From: JBDKUD01 sp050943315
GTDB lineage: Bacteria > Bacillota > Syntrophomonadia > Syntrophomonadales > Syntrophomonadaceae
Assembly (NCBI GenBank): GCA_050943315.1
Contig: JBMNOY010000039.1
Span: 1-21,293 of the forward strand
Reading direction: 5' to 3'
Length of the DNA: 21,293 nt
Positions 16,233 through 21,293 of the stretch are shown here, one piece after another. Each line of letters starts with the position of its first letter. The stretch's first letter is position 1. The notes under the pieces were generated by a model that saw only the letters and a list, made by a program, of their open reading frames with translations, was not told the DNA's origin and did not search any database. A program made the translations under genes and the position numbers.

Positions 16233-16994
16233 ATGATACAGCTGACAATAAACCCCAAAGCAGCTCCTTTTTTTCTGGCCGGCAGCCAGGAAACAGCATG
16301 CTTATTTATTCATGGTTTTACGGCCAGCCCCTCAGAAGTATATCCGGTAGCCCGGCAGGTGCATGATTTAGCTGGCTTAACTGTCAGTGCGCCGTTATTG
16401 CCTGGGCACGGATTAACCCCGGAAGCATTAAACCAGACCGACTGGACCATGTGGTTTCAAGCTGTCCAAAAGGAGACCGAATCTCTCTTGGCCCATTATA
16501 ACCAGGTTTACCTGGTGGGGCTATCCCTGGGAGGATTATTGGCATTGCATACCGGCTATACTAATCCAGGTATAAAGGGCATCGTAGCTATAAATACCCC
16601 TTTTTATAACAAAAATCCCCTTTTAACCCGGTTGGCTCCGGTAATAAAATACCTTTGCTCCTATTTTCCCAAACCGGTAACCACTCATGGGATTGGCTTC
16701 GAAAAACAGGGGCGCTTTGCCTATGGAGTTACCCCGGTTAAGGCTTTTAACAGCATGATGAAGCTGCGCCGGGTGGTTATGGCAGAATTAAGCCGGATTA
16801 AGGCTCCGCTGCTGGTTATGCAATCTGTACAAGATGAATCAGTCCCAATGAAAAGCGCATTATATATAAAGAACCAAACCGGTGCCCGGGTAGTAAAACT
16901 GCCTTCATCCCAGCATGTCGCCACCATGGGCCCCGACCAGGAACTAATCACCAGGTCAATAATAAATTTTATAGAAGAAATTCAACGCGGATGA
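16233..16994 (+). CDS. Alpha/beta-hydrolase carboxylesterase (Est30/YvaK-like)
   Basis: Cytoplasmic carboxylesterase active on short acyl esters by homology to Geobacillus Est30; the natural substrate is unknown. The protein has 253 residues. The nucleophile is S98 in VGLSLGG, the acid D201 in QSVQDESVP and the base H228 in SSQHVATMG, with an oxyanion-hole HGFTAS near 27. secG-esterase-rnr-smpB is the Bacillus gene order, which supports the assignment. The start is odd: the only nearby purine tract (AAAGGG) touches the ATG with no spacer, and no other in-frame start exists upstream before the secG terminator. The last four codons (ATT CAA CGC GGA) and the stop lie in the left end of repeat G, so the C-terminus IQRG comes from the repeat. 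Confidence 0.9.
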   Translation: MIQLTINPKAAPFFLAGSQETACLFIHGFTASPSEVYPVARQVHDLAGLTVSAPLLPGHGLTPEALNQTDWTMWFQAVQKETESLLAHYNQVYLVGLSLGGLLALHTGYTNPGIKGIVAINTPFYNKNPLLTRLAPVIKYLCSYFPKPVTTHGIGFEKQGRFAYGVTPVKAFNSMMKLRRVVMAELSRIKAPLLVMQSVQDESVPMKSALYIKNQTGARVVKLPSSQHVATMGPDQELITRSIINFIEEIQRG

Positions 16995-17249
16995 CCACGG
17001 ACTTATTAAACACTGACTCGCTGCGCTCGTACACTGATTTTTCTGGGATAAACACAGATTTTTTCTGATAAAACTGCCCAGTGGTGCTTGAAATGTGAAG
17101 CGTGATTACGCCACCCGAACTTTCTCAACAGTAACATCTCTTAAGAATTTATAAAAAACAATCTGGGTCCTTCATAAGTAAATCTGTGTAAATCAGTGTT
17201 GAATAAATCCGCGTCAATCCGATTAAAATCCACGTAATCCGCGTTGAAT
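16980..17249 (+). repeat. Intergenic modular repeat, copy G (+ orientation)
   Basis: This begins inside the esterase gene with ATTCAACGCGGAT (16980-16992) and ends with the inverse AATCCGCGTTGAAT (17236-17249). It is closely similar to copy A: CACTGACTCGCT, GGGATAAACACAGATTTTTT, CAGTAACATCTCTT, and CTTCATAAGTAAATCTGTG occur in the same order. The AGGAGG ribosome-binding site of the next gene begins two bases after its end. The gap has no recognisable promoter. Confidence 0.85.
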
Positions 17250-17264
17250 CAAGGAGGAATGAAT

Positions 17265-17816
17265 ATGCAAAGAGAAGAAGCTTTGGCATTACTAAAGGAA
17301 TACGTAAAAAATGAGCACCATATCAGCCATTCGCTGGCCGTAGAGGCTATCATGCGGGGATTGGCAGAAAAACTAGGTGAAGATGTTGAGAAGTTTGGAT
17401 TGGCTGGACTGCTGCATGATATTGACTACGATTTTACTGCGGAAACTCCAGAGAAACACTCAATGATTGGAGCCCAAATATTAGAAGAAAAGGGCCTGCC
17501 CGAAGATGTCGTCCATGCTGTCCACGTACATAATCAAATACACGGCCTGGACCGGGTTTCGGTAATCGATAAAGCCTTGTATGCGGTAGATCCTACCAGC
17601 GGCTTTATTATTGCCGCAGCCATGGTAAGACCAGAGAAGAAATTGACGAATGTTGAACTTAAATCACTTAAAAAGCGGTTTAAGGAAAAGGCCTTTGCCC
17701 GGGGAGCCAGCCGGGAGCAAATGCGCACCTGTGCCGAGCTCAACCTGGAATTGGACGAATTTTTGGCTATTGCGCTGGACAGCATGAAAAAAATCGCGGA
17801 CCAAATCGGGTTATAG
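17265..17816 (+). CDS. HD-domain protein, putative metal-dependent phosphohydrolase
   Basis: The 183-residue protein has an HD-superfamily core. H22 is in ISHSLAVEA, the HD dyad H51-D52 is in GLLHDIDYDF, and H65 and the HVHNQIHG segment (about 87-94) are further likely metal ligands. ALYAVDPTSGF supplies a downstream aspartate. The family includes nucleotidases and cyclic-nucleotide or (p)ppGpp hydrolases; the substrate here is unknown. The ATG at 17265 is preferred because AGGAGG (17252-17257) is 7 nt upstream; the in-frame ATG at 17259 is too close. It sits between the esterase and rnr, where Bacillus has no such gene. Linkage to RNA decay is suggestive only. Confidence 0.85.
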   Translation: MQREEALALLKEYVKNEHHISHSLAVEAIMRGLAEKLGEDVEKFGLAGLLHDIDYDFTAETPEKHSMIGAQILEEKGLPEDVVHAVHVHNQIHGLDRVSVIDKALYAVDPTSGFIIAAAMVRPEKKLTNVELKSLKKRFKEKAFARGASREQMRTCAELNLELDEFLAIALDSMKKIADQIGL

Positions 17817-17891
17817 CGGGGATGCCGGTAAGAAAGCCAACTAATCGGGGAATACTTAATAGAAAGAGTGTAATTATAAGGAGAGATTTGG

Positions 17892-20000
17892 TTGTTAAAT
17901 AGGGACAGTATTCTCGAGTTCATGCATCAGGAGAGCTATAAACCGCTGGCCTATAATGATTTGCTCAAGGCTCTGCAGCTAAATGAAGAGGAACAGACCA
18001 AATTCAGCAAACTGCTGGGGCAACTCGAAAAGGAAGGGGAAATAGTTAAAACCCGTAAAGATAAGTTTGGCCTGCCGGCTATGATGAATATTGTCAAAGG
18101 CGTAATTAGAATGAGCGCCCGCGGCTATGGTATCCTGGTGCCGGATTTGGTTGACTCCGGGGAGATTTTTGTTTACGGTAAAAACCTTAATGGAGCTATG
18201 CATAATGACCGGGTTCTGGTGCGGATGAACCGCCGGGCAGCGTACAACCAGCGCCCCGAAGGCGAGGTAATACGCGTTTTAAAGCGGGCTAACCAGGAGA
18301 TTGTGGGAACCTTTCAAAAAGGTAAAAACCTGGTTCAAGTCATACCTGATGACCCTCGTCACATATACCCGATAGGAGTAAAACCTGCGCATAGAATCAA
18401 AGTAAGTAACGGTGATAAAGTTCTGGTTAACATAACCACCTGGCCTACCGGTGACCGGCTGCCCGAGGGTAAAATCGTGGAAGTCTTTGGCCGCCGGGGT
18501 CAACCTGGATTGGATGTACGGGTTATTGTCAAAAAACACGCCCTAAGAGACGTCTTTCCCCCCGCGGTAATCGAGGAAGCTCAACGGGTGGCCGTTCCGG
18601 TCAGTGCTGAAGAAATCGAAAAACGCCGTGATTTGCGTGATGTAAGAATGGTGACCATTGACGGAGAAGACGCCAAAGACCTGGATGATGCCGTTTCGGT
18701 AAAACGAACCGAGCGCGGTTATCAACTGGGGGTTCATATTGCTGATGTATCTCATTACGTAAAAGAGGACAGCAAGCTGGACAAAGAAGCCTTTGCCCGG
18801 GGAACCAGTGTTTACCTGATTGATACGGTGTTGCCCATGCTGCCCCGGGAATTGTCAAACAACATCTGCAGCCTGAATGCCCGCCAGGATCGGCTGGCAT
18901 TAAGCTGCATAATGGAGATTGATAACAATGGACAGGTACTGGAATACGATATTTGTAAGTCAGTCATCAATGTCAACGAGCGTATGACCTATACCGATGT
19001 TAATAAAATATTAGTGGAAGATGATCCTGAAACCAAAGAACGGTATTCCGCTCTGGTGGAGGACTTTCAGCTGATGAAAGAACTGGCCGATATCCTGCGT
19101 GAGGAAAGAAACTGCCGCGGAGCTCTGGATTTCGATTTTCCCGAAACCAAAGTCAAAGTTGACGACAATGGCATGCCGGTTGAAGTTAAACGCCGGGAAA
19201 GCGGTCCCGGGGAAATGCTCATTGAAGATTTTATGATTAAGGCTAATGAAGTAGTTGCCGAGCACATGTACTGGCAGGACATCCCCATACTATACCGGGT
19301 GCATGAAAAACCAAATGCCGAATCCCTGGTACAGTTAAACAATGTTTTAGGGGTATTTGGACATCGTATTCAGACCAATCGGCTGGAACCATTTGTTTTT
19401 CAGAATGTTTTAACTCATATTAAAGGCAGCCCGGGTGAAAAAACCATGGCTTTGATGATTCTGCGTTCAATGAAGCATGCTCGCTATACTAATCAGGCTT
19501 TAGGGCACTTTGGACTGGCTTCCAAATACTACTGCCATTTTACCAGCCCTATCCGCAGATATCCCGACCTTATCGTCCACCGGGTTTTAACCGATCTGCT
19601 GGAAGGCCGTATAAACGACAGAAAACGTGCCAGCTGGGAAAAGAAAATGGGCAAATATGGGGAACATTCAACCCTCCAGGAAATAAAGGCGGAAGAAGCC
19701 GAACGAGAACTGATTGATATCAAGAAGGCCCAGTATATGCAGCAATTCGTAGGTGACGAATTTGTGGGGCAAATCTCATCAGTACAAAGCTTCGGCTTTT
19801 TCGTAGAGCTGGAAAATACCATCGAAGGCCTGGTGCATATATCCACCATTGCTGATGATTACTACGAATTCAACGACCGTTCCTACACCCTGATGGGTAA
19901 GCACACCGGCCGCAAATTCAGCATCGGCGACCAAGTCCGGGTTCAACTGGTGCGCGTTGATGTAGACGACTCCAAAATAGACTTTGAATTGGCAGAATAG
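17892..20000 (+). CDS. rnr: Ribonuclease R
   Basis: Processive 3'-5' exoribonuclease that degrades structured RNA and, with SmpB-tmRNA, non-stop mRNAs. The 702 residues run in the order: N-terminal winged helix (about 1-65), two cold-shock RNA-binding domains (about 70-225), catalytic RNB domain (about 240-570), and C-terminal S1 domain (about 618-700, with GQISSVQSFGFFVELE). The RNB active site TIDGEDAKDLDDA has aspartates at 257, 263, 265 and 266. HFTSPIRRYPDLIVHR is the conserved RNB signature. The TTG start is supported by AAGGAG (17878-17883), 8 nt upstream. It lacks the long basic tail seen after S1 in E. coli RNase R. Confidence 0.97.
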   Translation: MLNRDSILEFMHQESYKPLAYNDLLKALQLNEEEQTKFSKLLGQLEKEGEIVKTRKDKFGLPAMMNIVKGVIRMSARGYGILVPDLVDSGEIFVYGKNLNGAMHNDRVLVRMNRRAAYNQRPEGEVIRVLKRANQEIVGTFQKGKNLVQVIPDDPRHIYPIGVKPAHRIKVSNGDKVLVNITTWPTGDRLPEGKIVEVFGRRGQPGLDVRVIVKKHALRDVFPPAVIEEAQRVAVPVSAEEIEKRRDLRDVRMVTIDGEDAKDLDDAVSVKRTERGYQLGVHIADVSHYVKEDSKLDKEAFARGTSVYLIDTVLPMLPRELSNNICSLNARQDRLALSCIMEIDNNGQVLEYDICKSVINVNERMTYTDVNKILVEDDPETKERYSALVEDFQLMKELADILREERNCRGALDFDFPETKVKVDDNGMPVEVKRRESGPGEMLIEDFMIKANEVVAEHMYWQDIPILYRVHEKPNAESLVQLNNVLGVFGHRIQTNRLEPFVFQNVLTHIKGSPGEKTMALMILRSMKHARYTNQALGHFGLASKYYCHFTSPIRRYPDLIVHRVLTDLLEGRINDRKRASWEKKMGKYGEHSTLQEIKAEEAERELIDIKKAQYMQQFVGDEFVGQISSVQSFGFFVELENTIEGLVHISTIADDYYEFNDRSYTLMGKHTGRKFSIGDQVRVQLVRVDVDDSKIDFELAE

Positions 20001-20028
20001 GTAAACCATGTTCCTTGGAGTACATTTG

Positions 20029-20057
20029 TTGACTGATGATATTCACTGATGTATAAT
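20029..20057 (+). promoter_or_regulatory. Sigma-A promoter of smpB
   Basis: TTGACT (20029-20034), 17-base spacer, TATAAT (20052-20057). The hexamers and spacing are the same as in the secG promoter. smpB can therefore be transcribed separately from rnr. Confidence 0.8.
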
Positions 20058-20078
20058 ATGAAAGCAAGCGATGCAGAA

Positions 20079-20130
20079 AAAGCCCTGGCGTTGGAGTAAT
20101 ACTATTTGCCCCATGCGAGGGTTTATTTTT
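20079..20130 (+). terminator. Terminator-like leader hairpin upstream of smpB
   Basis: AAGCCCTGGCG (20080-20090) can pair with TGCGAGGGTTT (20114-20124) with one mismatch and G-T pairs, followed by ATTTTT. It lies between the smpB promoter and its ribosome-binding site, which suggests an attenuator. The large 23-base loop makes this uncertain. Confidence 0.35.
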
Positions 20131-20141
20131 CGAGGTAGAAA

Positions 20142-20615
20142 ATGAGCGGTAAAGCAAAAGGCGTAAAATACGTGGTCGATAACCGTAAGGCCCGGCATAA
20201 TTACCATATCAAAGAGACCTTCGAGGCAGGTATGGTGTTGGTCGGTACTGAGGTTAAATCCCTGCGCATGGGCAAAGGCAACTTGCAAGATGCTTATGCG
20301 GTGGTTAAGAACGGCGAAGTATGGGTTAATAATTTCCATATCAGCCCTTATGACAAAGGCAACCAGTTCAACCATGACCCCAAACGCCTAAAAAAACTGC
20401 TCCTGAACCGCCGGGAGATTAACCGCTTGGTGGGCTTGCAAAAAGAAAAAGGTTATACCCTGATACCGTTGAAAATCTATTTCAAAAACGGCCTGGCTAA
20501 AATGGAACTGGGAGTATGCATAGGTAAGAAGCTTTACGATAAACGCGAAGACCTTGCCGAACGCGATGCCCGCCGGGATATTGAAAGAGCCGTAAAAGAA
20601 AAAGACCGCTACTAG
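20142..20615 (+). CDS. smpB: SsrA-binding protein SmpB
   Basis: Binds the tRNA-like domain of tmRNA and delivers it to stalled ribosomes, where its C-terminal tail probes the empty mRNA channel. The protein has 157 residues. The N-terminal half shows RKARHNYHIKETFEAG and GTEVKSLRMGKGNLQDAY, which define the family's RNA-binding OB fold. The basic tail ending RRDIERAVKEKDRY is as expected. GAGGT (20132-20136) precedes the ATG. Its RNA partner is encoded 85 bases downstream on the same strand. Confidence 0.97.
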   Translation: MSGKAKGVKYVVDNRKARHNYHIKETFEAGMVLVGTEVKSLRMGKGNLQDAYAVVKNGEVWVNNFHISPYDKGNQFNHDPKRLKKLLLNRREINRLVGLQKEKGYTLIPLKIYFKNGLAKMELGVCIGKKLYDKREDLAERDARRDIERAVKEKDRY

Positions 20616-20616
20616 C

Positions 20617-20645
20617 TTGACACGGGGACGGTTCTCTTGTCACAC
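20617..20645. repeat. Short palindromic GGGGACGGTTC element
   Basis: TTGACACGGGGACGGTTCTC followed by TTGTCACAC has TGACA/TGTCA inverted arms around a GGGGACGGTTCTC core. It starts two bases after the smpB stop. From memory, it resembles a widespread REP-like palindrome found near transposase genes in clostridia; this is not verified. The TTGACA inside it has no matching -10 box at normal spacing. Confidence 0.5.
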
Positions 20646-20700
20646 TATTTTGCACAGCCAATTACATAGCAGTTGGTTTTGCTGACTGCTCACTAAACAA

Positions 20701-21052
20701 GGGGGCGTACTGGTTTCGACGGGGGATAAGATGGGTTGAGTAGCGAGCCGAGTTGTCGCCAACTCGTTAAAAAGGTGAAACTTTAAAATAACTGCAGAAG
20801 ATAATTTTGCATTAGCAGCCTAAGGCTGCTCGTCCGGCTAAGTTTCCTCGCGGCTTAGTGCAGGGCGTCACTTAGCGAGGGTACCCTTTAGCCTTCCTCC
20901 TCGAGGGGCTACAGGGGAAACTAATCGGGGATAGCCAATAGGCAGCCTGTCCGCGGGCGGCCTGGCGGCGAAGCTCAAAATACGGACTGCGCTCGGAGAG
21001 ACTGAACTGGTCTTTCTTTCGGACGGGGGTTCAACTCCCCCCGCCTCCACCA
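20701..21052 (+). ncRNA. ssrA: Transfer-messenger RNA (tmRNA)
   Basis: Rescues stalled ribosomes by acting first as alanyl-tRNA and then as a short mRNA. The 5' end GGGGGCGTACTGGTTTCGAC is diagnostic, and its first seven bases pair with CGCCTCC before the encoded ACCA end (21049-21052), giving the tRNA-like acceptor stem. The T-arm GGGGGTTCAACTCCCC lies next to it. The resume codon is GCA at 20794, and the tag frame 20794-20823 encodes AEDNFALAA followed by TAA. A stem AGCAGCC/GGCTGCT encloses the stop codon, as in other tmRNAs. The length of 352 bases is normal for a one-piece tmRNA. Its promoter is not obvious and may be shared with smpB. Confidence 0.96.
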
Positions 21053-21060
21053 AATTATCT

Positions 21061-21106
21061 ACCATCTATTGATAAAAAGAATTTTATCGGTGGGTGGTTT
21101 TATTTT
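21061..21106 (+). terminator. Intrinsic terminator of ssrA
   Basis: GATAAAA (21071-21077) pairs with TTTTATC (21082-21088). The stem extends outwards through CCATC/GGTGGG-type pairs and is followed by TTTTATTTT. Confidence 0.8.
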
Positions 21107-21124
21107 GCCTGAAAAGCGGGTATT

Positions 21125-21157
21125 AAAGCCGTTTCTGCGTTTTAGCGGAGCGGCTTT
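21125..21157. terminator. Second hairpin downstream of ssrA
   Basis: AAAGCCG (21125-21131) and CGGCTTT (21151-21157) are exact inverted repeats, with a 19-base interior that may also pair. The T-run on the + side is poor. It could be a back-up terminator or the terminator of a - strand gene beyond the window. Confidence 0.4.
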
Positions 21158-21247
21158 CTCGATTTCTGGTGGGTTATTCTCTTTTGATAAGGGGAAATCC
21201 TTCCACTTATTGTCATCGCGCCTGGAGGTAATCGTTGAACTTTAGCA

Positions 21248-21293
21248 GGGTGTGTGCAAAGGGGGTGTGCATTTTCCAGAGGGGTGTGCAAAC
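21248..21293. repeat. Triple GGGTGTGCA direct repeat at the window edge
   Basis: GGGTGTGTGCAAA (21248), GGGTGTGCAT (21263) and GGGTGTGCAAAC (21282) lie 15 and 19 bases apart. The array may continue beyond the window. Repeated short words of this kind occur at the ends of some insertion sequences. The stretch 21107-21247 otherwise holds only the hairpin at 21125 and no gene. Confidence 0.5.

Noticed and set aside
20617..20622. TTGACA as the -35 box of an ssrA promoter
   Set aside because: No acceptable -10 box lies 16-18 bases downstream, and the hexamer is part of the palindromic element.
20868..21065. 65-codon - strand open frame with a GGVEPPS stretch
   Set aside because: It is antisense to the tRNA-like half of tmRNA; this kind of peptide is a familiar false translation of tRNA-like sequences.

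Overview
The window is a 21.3 kb chromosomal housekeeping region from a low-to-moderate GC Firmicute, most likely a clostridial anaerobe. Syntrophomonadaceae is my guess, from overall protein resemblance and gene order; this is recognition, not a database result. Every convincing gene lies on the + strand. No transposase, phage gene, tRNA, rRNA or CRISPR array was seen.

Layout. (1) 1-2327: the 3' part of a ROK-family sugar kinase, then a bifunctional phosphoglucose/phosphomannose isomerase. (2) 2745-8122: PHP-domain phosphatase, rapZ, yvcK, whiA and rpoN (sigma-54), a conserved clostridial cluster. It ends at a strong intrinsic terminator (8130-8163). (3) 8232-15702: an extended -10 promoter, an inverted-repeat operator (8282-8319), the repressor cggR, and the triose half of glycolysis: gap, pgk, tpiA, gpmI and eno. 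(4) 15746-21106: secG with its own promoter and terminator, an Est30/YvaK-like carboxylesterase, an HD-domain protein, rnr (RNase R), smpB with its own promoter, and ssrA (tmRNA). Region 4 matches the Bacillus secG-yvaK-rnr-smpB-ssrA neighbourhood with an HD gene added. The last 190 bases hold two hairpins and an unexplained direct repeat.

How the genes work together. Region 3 is the CggR-controlled central glycolytic operon, interconverting glyceraldehyde-3-P and phosphoenolpyruvate. Region 1 supplies hexose phosphates, and yvcK/rapZ in region 2 link to carbon and cell-wall metabolism. smpB, ssrA and rnr form the trans-translation module: tagging of stalled peptides and decay of the defective mRNA.

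Most unusual feature. Seven intergenic elements (about 45-374 bp) fill the space between a stop codon and the next ribosome-binding site throughout the co-directional gene strings. Six belong to one modular family with inverted ends reading ATTCAACGCGGATT...AATCCGCGTTGAAT. The seventh has the same architecture but a different terminal word (GACGCAGAC). They occur in either orientation, share interchangeable internal modules, and one supplies the stop codon of the esterase gene. They are absent from the gaps that carry recognisable promoters or terminators.
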